DNA of 64,000 nucleotides, from assembly GCF_020251205.1 (NCBI RefSeq), contig NZ_JAIWYX010000009.1:1-64000 (forward strand). The letters run 5' to 3'. Source of the stretch: Arthrobacter sp. M4. GTDB taxonomy: Bacteria > Actinomycetota > Actinomycetes > Actinomycetales > Micrococcaceae. The notes under the pieces are model-generated. The model saw nothing but the letters and a program-made list of their open reading frames with translations, did not search any database and was not told the origin of the DNA. Below are positions 27,901 to 36,029 of the stretch, piece by piece (the stretch's first letter is position 1; each line of letters opens with the position of its first letter). The position numbers and the translations under genes were made by a program.

Positions 27901-29223
27901 CTAGGACTTGACGACGGACTGGAGGCCGGACTCGAAGGCCTTAAGGGCCGTCTTGGCGTCCGACTTGCCCGTGAGGATGGTCTGCGTGAACTGGCTGAGC
28001 GCTTGGCCACCGTCCAGGACGGCCATGTTGGCGGTGAGCTTGGATCCGCGGGCCGCGAAGGTCTTGGCGATCGGCTGCCATTCCTTGACGATTTTGACGT
28101 TGTTCGGGTCGCTAGCAAACTCTGGCATCTCGGTGATGGACTTGAACACCGGCAGGGCCACCATGAGCTTCTGCTTCCAGAGTTCCTTGATCTGGCCCAT
28201 GTAATAGGTCAGGAACGCCTCGGAAGCCTCCTGGGATGGCGTGTTCTTGTACATCATGATGTTGTTCGGGAACACGATGGTGGCCTTGTCGCCGTGCGGG
28301 CCTGCGACAGGGCTGGCTACGTAGAGGTCGCCGGAAGTGTCGCCCACGCGCGTTGGCAGACCTGCGACGTTGAGGCCGAAGCCGGCCTTCTTGTCCTTCC
28401 ACTGTGCGTTCAGGTTGTCCGTTGTGTAGCTGACTGCGGCCGGATCGATGATGCCGTTGGAAACCAGCTCCAGGAGGAATTCAACAGCCTCCACGTTCCG
28501 GTCATTCATGACGTCGATCTGGCCGTCTTGGTTCCACACGCCGCCGCCGTTGTTGACCATCATCATGATCATGGCGTGGTTGCCAATGAAGTTTCCGGCG
28601 CCGGAGCCGGTGGCGAAACCGACAGCTCCGATCTTCTTCAGCGCCTTGCCCGCCTCCAGCATGCTCTTCCAATCGGTGGGCACTGCGACGCCGGCCTGGT
28701 CAAAGAGGGACTTGCGGTACCAGAAGACGCGCATGTCCAGCTGCCACGGTACGGCGATGTAGCCCTTGTCCGACTTGAATGGCTCCAAGACGCCAGGCAG
28801 GAAGTCGTCGAACTGCCCATTCTTCTTGAGGGCGTCAATGACCTTGTCCGCGTAGGCAATCTGGCCCTGCTGTTCAAACTGGAATGCCTGGAAACCGCCA
28901 CCGGTGGATACCGCGGGACCGGTCTTGGACGCGATTGCGGAGGAGAACGTCTGGTAGAAGTTGTTCCACTGGATGAGCTGGTAGCTGGCCTTGCTGTTGT
29001 TACCGGAGAAGCCTTCCACAATCTTCTTCGCCGCGTCGTTGTACGCCGGGGCGGCCCACGGCATATCCCAGAACTTGATGGTGCCGCCAGCGGCACCTCC
29101 TCCGGCCTGCGAGGCGGAACCGCCGCCGCACGCGGCCAGGAGTGGGACGGCAGCAGCGGCTGCGCTCAGGCCAAGGAAGCCGCGGCGGGAGAAGGTACGG
29201 CTCTGTCCAGGCTGGGCATTCAT
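27901..29223 (-). CDS. Extracellular solute-binding lipoprotein (family 1, CUT1 sugar ABC)
   Basis: A 440-residue binding protein for the importer. The N-terminus has a twin-arginine motif SRRGFLG (about 12-18), followed by a hydrophobic stretch and the lipobox LLAAC near residue 32, so it is probably exported folded by the Tat route and lipid-anchored. The mature part begins with a Gly/Ser linker. TIKFWDMPWAAPAYNDAAKKIVEGF and AVPWQLDMRVFWYRKSLFDQAGV are typical of family 1 solute-binding proteins for oligosaccharides. The start ATG lies behind AAAGGAA, with a perfect 12-base palindrome (29236-29247) just upstream. The ligand is not known; context suggests a glycoside or oligosaccharide. Confidence 0.92.
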   Translation of the reverse strand: MNAQPGQSRTFSRRGFLGLSAAAAAVPLLAACGGGSASQAGGGAAGGTIKFWDMPWAAPAYNDAAKKIVEGFSGNNSKASYQLIQWNNFYQTFSSAIASKTGPAVSTGGGFQAFQFEQQGQIAYADKVIDALKKNGQFDDFLPGVLEPFKSDKGYIAVPWQLDMRVFWYRKSLFDQAGVAVPTDWKSMLEAGKALKKIGAVGFATGSGAGNFIGNHAMIMMMVNNGGGVWNQDGQIDVMNDRNVEAVEFLLELVSNGIIDPAAVSYTTDNLNAQWKDKKAGFGLNVAGLPTRVGDTSGDLYVASPVAGPHGDKATIVFPNNIMMYKNTPSQEASEAFLTYYMGQIKELWKQKLMVALPVFKSITEMPEFASDPNNVKIVKEWQPIAKTFAARGSKLTANMAVLDGGQALSQFTQTILTGKSDAKTALKAFESGLQSVVKS

Positions 29224-29235
29224 GGTTTTTCCTTT

Positions 29236-29247
29236 CGGGACGTCCCG
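29236..29247. promoter_or_regulatory. Candidate operator palindrome before the binding-protein gene
   Basis: CGGGACGTCCCG is a perfect 12-base palindrome with a CG centre, 12 bases upstream of the ATG at 29223. It lies in a 134-base gap that is large for this operon, so an internal, separately regulated promoter is plausible. Its symmetry is of LacI/ROK operator type. The assignment rests on sequence symmetry only. Confidence 0.5.
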
Positions 29248-29357
29248 CGCGCGTCCTGCGCTGTTGGGGAGGTCCGGCTCATCGTTGAGATCTGAAGTGG
29301 AACGGAAGTGCTGTGCTAGTCAGGTATCGGTGCGTCGTCAGTTACGTTCAGTACGGC

Positions 29358-30173
29358 TCAGGTGAGGGTTTCGTAAAGGTCTGTCAGCCGGGCAAAGCCA
29401 GCCAGGTCGTCGGGGAGGGTGCCGGCGTCGAGGTGGTCTTTCAACCGGCGCCACGCCGCCCGGTGGGCGGATTCGAACAAGGTGGGCAGCAGGACTTCGC
29501 CGTGGCTGCCACGGACCCGGACCTCAGCCGGCCATGCGGCCAGGGGATCCGGAACACTAATGTTGACGCCGCCGTCGAGCGTGTACAGCTGGATGTCCAC
29601 CCCGGCGGGCCGGGCTGACGTCAGCACCCCCTGTGCAGCAAACGGGGCACCGTTGGCGAGCCGGCCGGTGGCCGTGTATCCGGTGGGGTCGATCCGGAGG
29701 ACGCGCACGCCGTCGAGCATTCCGGTGACCGTAAGCAGCGTGGCGAGATGCTCGCCGAGGAGGCGGTTCGAATCCGTCCCGGGAGCCGCCGTCGCCACGG
29801 AGTCCAGCATCGCCGCCGTGCCGAGGCCGCTGCGGACGGCATCGCGGGCGTCTGGCTCGCCGATGCGTGAAACGAGCGCCGGACTTGAAGCCCAGCGGAG
29901 GTCAAGCACGACGGCAGTGCGCGCGGCCTCCGCGGCGGCGGCCAAATGGGCGGTGTCTTCAGGGACCGGATTGATGACCATTACGCCACGGGCCCCGGAC
30001 TCTACCGTGCGTGCGGCGTCCGCGGTCCAGCCCGGCGTTCCAGCGACGACGACGACGTCGGCCCAGTCAGCCTCGGCAGGCCCGAATGTTGCGGGCAGCG
30101 AGGCGACGGCCAGGGCGACCGAGCCCGCTTCTTCCGCCTCGGGCGTCGCGGAGACTGTGTACTGCGGGCTCAT
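29358..30173 (-). CDS. Degenerate Gfo/Idh/MocA-like protein (probable non-catalytic paralogue)
   Basis: A 271-residue protein that follows the Gfo/Idh/MocA plan but lacks its working parts. It starts without the GxGxxG nucleotide loop. ADVVVVAGTPGWTADAARTVESGARGVMVI (about 38-67) corresponds to the region leading to the catalytic Lys. Where EKP should be there is NPVP (68-71). LDLRWASSPAL corresponds to the FNRRY region, and the C-terminal strands (IQLYTLDGGVNIS, VRVRGSHGEVLL) resemble the substrate-domain sheet. Its ATG overlaps the stop of the intact dehydrogenase upstream by four bases (ATGA at 30170-30173), so the two are translationally coupled. I infer a partner or regulatory subunit rather than an enzyme; a wholly different fold is not excluded. 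Confidence 0.7.
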   Translation of the reverse strand: MSPQYTVSATPEAEEAGSVALAVASLPATFGPAEADWADVVVVAGTPGWTADAARTVESGARGVMVINPVPEDTAHLAAAAEAARTAVVLDLRWASSPALVSRIGEPDARDAVRSGLGTAAMLDSVATAAPGTDSNRLLGEHLATLLTVTGMLDGVRVLRIDPTGYTATGRLANGAPFAAQGVLTSARPAGVDIQLYTLDGGVNISVPDPLAAWPAEVRVRGSHGEVLLPTLFESAHRAAWRRLKDHLDAGTLPDDLAGFARLTDLYETLT

Positions 30174-31246
30174 GCGTGGGCTCCTGCCGCGACGCTGTCA
30201 ACCGTGGCGTCGGCGATGACGAGGGCGAAGGTGAGGTCGTCGATCAGCGTTTGCGCCGACGGTGGCTGCTTGGTGCCGCGGGCCAGTTCGGCCAGTTCGC
30301 GCCATTCCCCTTCGTAACCGTTGTGGTCGAAGGGGCCATAGCTGACGGTTTCGCCTCCGCGGGTGAACGTGGCGACGGCAGAACCGGCGTGGACATAGGA
30401 AGGCGTGAACTCGATGCGCAGGGCCTCGTTGTCGGAGATGGCTTCGAACGTCCATTCCGGCTTCCACGTTTGATTCATGGCGGCGCGAAGTTCGATTGTG
30501 CGCGTGCCCGTGCGGAGCGAAATAACGTAGCCGAAAAGGCGGACATGCCGGGCCTGCAGGACTTCGATGTCCTCGAAGTCTGGGGTGAAGCGGCGGACCA
30601 GCGGAAGGTCGTGGATGGCCAGGCCCATGATGCCACCGCGCATCATGTTCTTGATTACTTCAGCATCGGAGTAGTCGGGTGTGCCGCTCGCGGGACGGGT
30701 GATGATCTCCGTGGCGAAGTCTTCGAAGCGGGCATTCGGCGGTAGCACGATCGACGAACGGAGGGTGTGCGCCTTCTCAGGAAGATCGCCCCAGTTCTGC
30801 TCGGCAGCCAGCCAACCCGGATCGAACGTGTGCATGGCACCCACGATGATCGGTACGCCGGTTTCCTGGCTGACTGCGGAAATGCGGGCAGCTTCGTCGG
30901 CGTTCATTGCGAACGGCTTCTCGCAGAGGACTGCTTTTTTGCCTGCCTTGCAGGCAGCGATCACCTGGTCGGCGTGGAATTGGTGGGGGCTGCAGATCGC
31001 GACGATATCGACTGCGGGGTCGCCCAAAAGTGCTTCCATGCTGGTGCTGTGCGTGGCGCCGACCCGCGCGGCAACGGATTCGGCGACGGAAGCGTCGACG
31101 TCCATGATGTGGCGGACTTCCAGGATGTTCCGGAGGCGGGCGAGGGAGGGGAGGTGGATGGCTTGGGTGACGGGTCCGGCACCGAGAATGCCGACGCCGA
31201 GCTTTTCGTCAGTGAAAGCCCGGGTTGCCTGTGGCTGGCTGGTCAA
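30170..31246 (-). CDS. Gfo/Idh/MocA-family oxidoreductase
   Basis: A 358-residue dehydrogenase. The loop GAGPVTQAIH (22-31) deviates from GxGxxG at the last position. CEKP is at 108-111, SPHQFHADQV precedes it, and GLAIHDLPLVRRFTPDF carries the active-site His-Asp. Start codon is TTG 31244-31246 with AAGAGG nine bases upstream. It is the first gene of the minus-strand operon, diverging from the ROK regulator. A promoter with TTGACG/TAGGTT lies at 31333-31361. Its stop overlaps the ATG of a degenerate paralogue, suggesting that the two proteins are made in fixed proportion. Confidence 0.86.
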   Translation of the reverse strand: MTSQPQATRAFTDEKLGVGILGAGPVTQAIHLPSLARLRNILEVRHIMDVDASVAESVAARVGATHSTSMEALLGDPAVDIVAICSPHQFHADQVIAACKAGKKAVLCEKPFAMNADEAARISAVSQETGVPIIVGAMHTFDPGWLAAEQNWGDLPEKAHTLRSSIVLPPNARFEDFATEIITRPASGTPDYSDAEVIKNMMRGGIMGLAIHDLPLVRRFTPDFEDIEVLQARHVRLFGYVISLRTGTRTIELRAAMNQTWKPEWTFEAISDNEALRIEFTPSYVHAGSAVATFTRGGETVSYGPFDHNGYEGEWRELAELARGTKQPPSAQTLIDDLTFALVIADATVDSVAAGAHA

Positions 31247-31332
31247 GATCAGATACCTCTTCGTATGCGGAATCCAGTGGGTTCCGGGTGGGGTTCCGGG
31301 GCTAGTTCCCGGTTGGTGATCCTTCTCACAAC

Positions 31333-31361
31333 AACCTAGAAGGACTTTTGTCGATCGTCAA
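31333..31361 (-). promoter_or_regulatory. Promoter of the minus-strand catabolic operon
   Basis: On the minus strand, TTGACG (31356-31361) and TAGGTT (31333-31338) are separated by exactly 17 bases, about 90 bases ahead of the TTG start at 31246. A 7-base inverted repeat, ACTTTTG/CAAAAGT (31344-31350, 31363-31369), straddles the -35 box and could be a repressor site. Confidence 0.65.
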
Positions 31362-31372
31362 GCAAAAGTTGA

Positions 31373-31392
31373 ATAAGACTTAGCAGTCTTAT
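31373..31392. promoter_or_regulatory. Candidate ROK operator
   Basis: ATAAGACTTAGCAGTCTTAT is a perfect 8-base inverted repeat with a 4-base centre, located in the divergent gap between the ROK regulator (31434) and the catabolic operon (31246). It sits just upstream of the operon's -35 box and 42 bases before the regulator's ATG, where it could control both. Confidence 0.65.
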
Positions 31393-31433
31393 CGATTCGT
31401 GACAGTCATAAGCAATCGTGCTATCACTAATGC

Positions 31434-32648
31434 ATGACTCCAGCCACCGGAAACTCCCCCGGAAAAGACGCCGCCGACACGGGCATCCTGTCCCGCGCCG
31501 GTGACCTCTTCCAGTTGCTGAGAGACGGGAAGGCGCGTACGCGTGCCGAGTTGGCGTTGAGCACCGGCCTTGCTCGTTCCACCGTTGCGTCGCGGATTGA
31601 CGCTTTGATGCTTTCCGGTCTGGTGGGGCCGGCTGGTGAGGCCGTGTCCAGTGGCGGCAGGCCGCCGTCGCGCTTTGCGTTTAACCCCTCCGCACGGGTG
31701 GTGCTGGCCGTCGACGTCGGTGCGACGCACGTGAATGTGGCCGTCACCGATCTGGGCGGGAAGGTTTTGGCCGAGCACCGGCTGCAGCAGGAGGTGGCCG
31801 ACGGGCCGGAGGCCGTCCTGGACCGCTTGGTTGCCGAGGGCAAACGCTTGCTGGCCGCCGCGGACCGGAGTCTGGATGAACTGGCCGGCATCGGGATCGG
31901 ATTGCCAGGTCCGGTGGAGCACGACACAGGGACTCCCGTGAAACCGCCGATCATGCCGGGCTGGGACGGCTTCGATGTGGTCCGTTATGTTCAGCGGTCA
32001 TTGCCCGTTCCTGTGCTGGTGGACAACGACGTGAACATCATGGCTCTGGGGGAACGGACCGCGCACTGGCCCGAGCATGACAACTTCTTTTTTGTGAAAG
32101 TTGCCACGGGAATTGGCTCGGGCATCATCAGCAGCGGCGAGTTGCAGCGCGGAGCGAACGGCACGGCCGGGGACTTGGGCCACGTGCGAGTTCCGCGTGG
32201 AGACGACGTTTTATGCACCTGTGGAAATTACGGCTGCCTCGAGGCGATGGCCTCCGGGCCCGCCATCGCCCGACAGCTCCGTGAGCAGGGGCTGGACGCG
32301 TCCTCGGGTGCAGATGTGCGGCGCCTGGTCTCGGCCGGAAACCTGCAAGCCATTCAAGGACTTCGCCAAGCGGGCCGTGACATCGGCGACGTCTTGGCCA
32401 CCGTGGTGAACCTGCTGAACCCGTCTGTGATTGTGATCGGCGGCAGCATCGGCGATTCGGGCGAGCACCTCGTTGCCGGCATCCGTGAGGTGGTCTACCG
32501 GCGCTCCCTGCCCTTGGCCACCTCGCATTTGCGCATTGGCCTGTCCTTGGCGGGCAATAAGGCGGCGATTCTGGGGGCCAGCCAAATGGTCACACAGCAC
32601 GTGCTGTCACCGGCAGTGATAGAAGCCACGCTCCAGGCGACCGGCTGA
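31434..32648 (+). CDS. ROK-family transcriptional regulator
   Basis: A 404-residue NagC/Mlc/XylR-type regulator. The N-terminal winged helix spans about residues 20-80 (LFQLLRDGKARTRAELALSTGLARSTVASRIDAL). The ROK kinase-like domain starts with VVLAVDVGATHVNVAVTDLGGKVL, the phosphate-1 loop. The zinc-binding motif reads CTCGNYGCLEAMASGPAI, with three Cys (CTCGxxGCLE). The start ATG 31434 has no ribosome site; TATCAC ends seven bases before it, so the mRNA may be leaderless. It diverges from the nine-gene catabolic operon, and a 20-base perfect inverted repeat lies in the gap. Inducer likely a sugar or its oxidised derivative. Confidence 0.92.
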   Translation: MTPATGNSPGKDAADTGILSRAGDLFQLLRDGKARTRAELALSTGLARSTVASRIDALMLSGLVGPAGEAVSSGGRPPSRFAFNPSARVVLAVDVGATHVNVAVTDLGGKVLAEHRLQQEVADGPEAVLDRLVAEGKRLLAAADRSLDELAGIGIGLPGPVEHDTGTPVKPPIMPGWDGFDVVRYVQRSLPVPVLVDNDVNIMALGERTAHWPEHDNFFFVKVATGIGSGIISSGELQRGANGTAGDLGHVRVPRGDDVLCTCGNYGCLEAMASGPAIARQLREQGLDASSGADVRRLVSAGNLQAIQGLRQAGRDIGDVLATVVNLLNPSVIVIGGSIGDSGEHLVAGIREVVYRRSLPLATSHLRIGLSLAGNKAAILGASQMVTQHVLSPAVIEATLQATG

Positions 32649-32724
32649 GCGCCGCGGGGCGTGATAGCAATGGAAGGGATGAAATCGCTTTCTAGCCCCA
32701 CCCGTCCATGAGCGGTATGCGTCC

Positions 32725-33924
32725 ATGAACGGCCGCTTCGCATCGAAACTGCCACCCGCCGCCCTGATCCTCGCCTGCATAGGACTGATCGCGCTCAACA
32801 TGCGTGCCCCGTTCGTGGCGGTGGCTCCCGTGGTGGGGCCGCTCCACCTGGAGCTCGGCATGTCCACCGCGGAACTCGGACTCCTCACCGGCATTCCCGT
32901 GCTGTGCTTCTCTCTGGCATCACCGCTGGCGTCGCTCGCCAGCCGACGCTTGGGTCCGGAAGTTGCCGTCAGCCTGACCCTGCTCGGGGTGCTGACCGGC
33001 GTCGTCGTTCGCTCGGCGGGAGACAGTGCCGCAGTTTTCCTCGGCACTGTGGTGATCGGCCTCGCCATCACCGTGGGCAATATAGCCGTTCCCCTCATCA
33101 TTCGGCGCGATTTCTCGCCGCGGAGGCAGGGCACGGCCATGGGGATCTACACGGCAGCCTTGAACATCGGCTCGTTCCTGACGTCCGTGGCCACCGCGCC
33201 CTTGAACGAATGGCTTGGGTGGCGGCTGGCGCTGGGCTCGGCCGGCATTCTGGCCGTGGCCGCCGTCGCGTTCTGGGTCAGGACCATGGGGCTGCGCCGC
33301 GCGTTTGTCCCGTGTTCCGACGATCCCGCCCCGACAAGCACCATTGGCGCCAGCAGGGGGCGGAGTGCCTGGATCACAGCCGGCCTCACAGCCGGGTTCG
33401 CCGGGCAGGCTATTTCCTATTACGGCGTGACGGCGTGGCTGCCGAGCTTCCTGTCGGATGAGCTTGGCATGAGCGCGGCGGCTGCCGGGGCGGGGTCATC
33501 CTTGTTCCAGATCCTCGCGATCCTGGGCGGCCTCGGCGTTCCGGTGCTGGCCCGCTTCACCAGTACGACGACGGTGGCGGTCACCTTGAGCGCCCTGTGG
33601 CTGACGGTCCCCGTTGGCCTGCTCACGGTCCCCGGCCTGTGGTGGCTGTGGTCCTCGTTAGGCGGCATCGCGCAGGGCGGCGGCATCACCGTCATCTTTA
33701 TCGCGATCATCAAGTTTGCCAGGGACCAGGCGTCGGCCGGGCGGATGTCCGCCGTGGTCCAGGGGCTCGGGTATTGCTTCGCTGCCGTGGCCCCGACCGC
33801 CGTCGGATTTGTCCACGAGGTGACCGGCGGCTGGACGGCGCCGCTGCTGGTGATCCTTGGCTCGGTGCTGACCTTTGCACTCTGCACGACGGTTTCCGTG
33901 AACCGCGCGTCCCGGGCAGCCTAA
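32725..33924 (+). CDS. MFS transporter, CynX/NimT family
   Basis: A 399-residue major facilitator with about twelve hydrophobic segments, the first ALILACIGLIALNMRAPFVAVAPVVG. The sequence LNMRAPFVAVAPV and the blocks GNIAVPLIIRRDF and AGFAGQAISYYGVTAWLPSFLSDELG are typical of the CynX/NimT group (cyanate, 2-nitroimidazole and related small-molecule transporters). Its actual substrate is unknown. ATG 32725 has no clear ribosome site. A six-codon frame, ATG 32708 to TGA 32728, overlaps the start as ATGA and could help reinitiation. The gene stands alone between the ROK gene and the aceB-side hairpins, with no obvious functional link to either. Confidence 0.88.
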   Translation: MNGRFASKLPPAALILACIGLIALNMRAPFVAVAPVVGPLHLELGMSTAELGLLTGIPVLCFSLASPLASLASRRLGPEVAVSLTLLGVLTGVVVRSAGDSAAVFLGTVVIGLAITVGNIAVPLIIRRDFSPRRQGTAMGIYTAALNIGSFLTSVATAPLNEWLGWRLALGSAGILAVAAVAFWVRTMGLRRAFVPCSDDPAPTSTIGASRGRSAWITAGLTAGFAGQAISYYGVTAWLPSFLSDELGMSAAAAGAGSSLFQILAILGGLGVPVLARFTSTTTVAVTLSALWLTVPVGLLTVPGLWWLWSSLGGIAQGGGITVIFIAIIKFARDQASAGRMSAVVQGLGYCFAAVAPTAVGFVHEVTGGWTAPLLVILGSVLTFALCTTVSVNRASRAA

Positions 33925-33933
33925 CCAAACGCG

Positions 33934-33990
33934 CGAGATGGCAGTTAATGCCTATGTTTTCGACAAACATTGGAATTAAATGCCATCTCG
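33934..33990. repeat. Long two-tier hairpin between MFS gene and aceB
   Basis: Outer arms CGAGATGGCAGTTAAT (33934-33949) and ATTAAATGCCATCTCG (33975-33990) pair at 15 of 16 positions. A six-base inner stem, ATGTTT/AAACAT (33954-33959, 33965-33970), lies inside. It begins 10 bases after the MFS stop. It may be a terminator or a dispersed palindromic element; there is no T-tract and the stem is AT-richer than local terminators. Confidence 0.7.
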
Positions 33991-34013
33991 GTGGTGTTCA
34001 TTAAGGTGCGCCG

Positions 34014-34077
34014 ACGCCGGACCGCCTTCCCCGGCCTTCGGGGTCACTTGTTGCGAAGAGTGGCGGCGGTCCGGCGT
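34014..34077. terminator. Branched terminator hairpin downstream of aceB
   Basis: ACGCCGGACCGCC (34014-34026) pairs perfectly with GGCGGTCCGGCGT (34065-34077). The 38-base interior contains a second hairpin, CCCCG/CGGGG (34029-34033, 34039-34043). It lies 33 bases beyond the aceB stop in the direction of aceB transcription. Confidence 0.65.
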
Positions 34078-34109
34078 ACGGAGTTTGTGGTTCCGGGAAG
34101 GGCGGATGC

Positions 34110-35762
34110 CTAGGCGGCGACCAGTTCTTCCGCGGTTGCCTTTTCCCGGGCTTCGGTGAGGAAACGGGCGTAGGCAGGAATGGTCAGGAATGTGGGGAAG
34201 TCCTCGGCCAAGGCAACTTCTTCGAAGATGGCCCGGGCGTCGGTGAACCGGTCTCCGTCGAAGCGTTCCAGCCGGGAGAATTCCTGCTCCAGCATTTCCT
34301 GGACCCATTCACGAGTGATGATTTCGCCGTGATCCGTGATGGCGTGGGCACGGATCCACTGCCAAAGCTGCGACCGCGAGATTTCCGCCGTGGCAGCGTC
34401 TTCCATGAGGTTGTGGATGGCCACCGCGCCGTTGCCCCGCAGCCAGGACTCAATGTAGCGGATGCCAACTTCGATATTGTTCCGGATACCGCCCTCGGTG
34501 ATGGTGCCCATGGTGGAGGCAACATCGATCAGGGCGCGGTCGTCCGGGGTCACGTCCTCACGGGTGCGGTCCAGCTGGTTTGGCTTGTCGCCCAACACCG
34601 AGTCGAACACTTCACGAGCCACAGGCACCAGGTCCGGGTGCGCAACCCAGGAACCGTCAAAGCCGTCGTTCGCCTCCCGGGTCTTGTCCGCGCGAACCTT
34701 TTCGAACGCGATGGCGTTGGCTTCCGGGTCCTTACGGTTTGGCACAGCCGCTGCCATACCGCCGATCGCCATGGCACCGCGCTTGTGGCACGCCCGCACC
34801 AACTGCTCGGTGTAGGAACGCATGAACGGCTGGGTCATGGTCACCTGGCCACGGTCCGGCAAGACGAAACGCGGGCCACGGGTGCGGAAGTTCTTGATCA
34901 GGGAGAAGATGTAATCCCAGCGGCCAGCGTTCAGGCCGGAGGCGTGGTCCCGCAGTTCATAGAGGATCTCCTCCATCTCGAACGCGGCAGTGATCGTCTC
35001 GATCAGTACTGTTGCGCGGATGGTGCCCGGCGGAATGCCCAGCAGATCCTGGGCCAGGACGAAGATGTCGTTCCACAGCCGGGCCTCGAGCCGGTTCTCA
35101 ATCTTCGGCAGGTAGAAGTACGGACCTTTGCCCTGTGCAAGCAGGCGTCGGGCGTTGTGGAAGAAGAACAAGCCGAAGTCCACAATGCCGCCGGCGATCG
35201 GTTTCCCGTCGATCAGCATGTGCTTTTCCGGCAGGTGCCAGCCCCGCGGACGAACCACAATGGTGGGCAACTCCTCGGCAGGACGCAGCTTATATTCCTT
35301 GCCCTCATCCGTAGTGAAGTCGATCCGGCGCTCCAACGCATCCGTCAGGTTCAGCTGCCCCTGGACCACATTCCGCCACGTCGGAGTGGACGAGTCCTCC
35401 ATGTCCGCCAGCCACACTTTGGCGCCCGAGTTCAGCGCGTTGATGGTCATCTTGCGGTCCACCGGCCCGGTGATCTCCACCCGCCGGTCCTCCAAGCCAG
35501 GAGCAGGCGGCGCCACACGCCAGGACGGATCGTTGCGGATAGCCTCGGTCTCCTTAAGGAACCGCGGGTCCTCACCCTGGCTGATCCGAGCCCGGCGAGC
35601 ATGCCGAGCCTCCATCAACTCCTGCCGCCGAGCCACAGTAGCCCGGTGCAGACGACCCACAAACTCCAGCGCATCCGGAGTCAAAACCTCCCCCTGCCGA
35701 GCAATAGGCTGCGCGGTCAAAGTGATGCCATTAATCGTGTAGTTATCAGTAAAGCTGTTCAT
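34110..35762 (-). CDS. aceB: Malate synthase A
   Basis: AceB condenses glyoxylate with acetyl-CoA to malate, the second step of the glyoxylate shunt. The 550-residue protein matches the A isoform in length. Recognisable blocks are [31 protein letters not shown] (catalytic and binding region), [48 protein letters not shown] (catalytic Glu), and [16 protein letters not shown] 35760-35762 follows AAAGGAGAG. Isocitrate lyase (aceA) is on the same strand upstream, but a 480-base gap with structured repeats separates them, so coupling at the transcript level is uncertain. Confidence 0.97.
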   Translation of the reverse strand: MNSFTDNYTINGITLTAQPIARQGEVLTPDALEFVGRLHRATVARRQELMEARHARRARISQGEDPRFLKETEAIRNDPSWRVAPPAPGLEDRRVEITGPVDRKMTINALNSGAKVWLADMEDSSTPTWRNVVQGQLNLTDALERRIDFTTDEGKEYKLRPAEELPTIVVRPRGWHLPEKHMLIDGKPIAGGIVDFGLFFFHNARRLLAQGKGPYFYLPKIENRLEARLWNDIFVLAQDLLGIPPGTIRATVLIETITAAFEMEEILYELRDHASGLNAGRWDYIFSLIKNFRTRGPRFVLPDRGQVTMTQPFMRSYTEQLVRACHKRGAMAIGGMAAAVPNRKDPEANAIAFEKVRADKTREANDGFDGSWVAHPDLVPVAREVFDSVLGDKPNQLDRTREDVTPDDRALIDVASTMGTITEGGIRNNIEVGIRYIESWLRGNGAVAIHNLMEDAATAEISRSQLWQWIRAHAITDHGEIITREWVQEMLEQEFSRLERFDGDRFTDARAIFEEVALAEDFPTFLTIPAYARFLTEAREKATAEELVAA

Positions 35763-35858
35763 TTCAAATCTCTCCTTTAAAGAGAAGAAGGGAAGTTCGA
35801 CGACGGCGTGGCCCAGGTTGTGCGTACCTCCGGCCTCCGGGCCGGCACCGCTCTGCCT

Positions 35859-35928
35859 GCTATCCCCACGCCCACCGCGAGGGCCTCGCTGAGCTCGGCC
35901 GGCGGTAGGCGCAGGGCCCCTTTACGCA
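35859..35928 (+). repeat. Structured inverted element, left copy
   Basis: 70 bases read on the plus strand: flank GCTATCCCCA, stem arm CGCCCACCGC (35869-35878), a 23-base loop containing GGCCTCGC and AGCTCGGCCG, stem arm GCGGTAGGCG (35902-35911, 9 of 10 paired), flank CAGGGCCCCTTTACGCA. Flanks and loop match the right copy almost exactly, while the stem arms differ in sequence but keep pairing. Confidence 0.75.
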
Positions 35929-36029
35929 GGCTGCCGCGACGCCGGCTCCTGCGGCCTTGCGTGTGGGGCGCCTATCGACCCCGCATCCGAAGCGCCCCTC
36001 CGTGCGCTGGACAAGGTGATCCGGAAGTG

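Noticed and set aside
27712..29295. 527-codon plus-strand open frame across the binding-protein gene
   Set aside because: Antisense to a well-supported solute-binding protein and permease; no recognisable motif.
32708..32728. Six-codon upstream frame overlapping the CynX-like start
   Set aside because: No ribosome site of its own; overlap as ATGA may be chance, part of a 13-base direct repeat (32703-32715, 32721-32733).
34329..35780. 483-codon plus-strand open frame opposite aceB
   Set aside because: It lies wholly antisense to a clear malate synthase gene, has no family resemblance and arises from GC-rich third positions.
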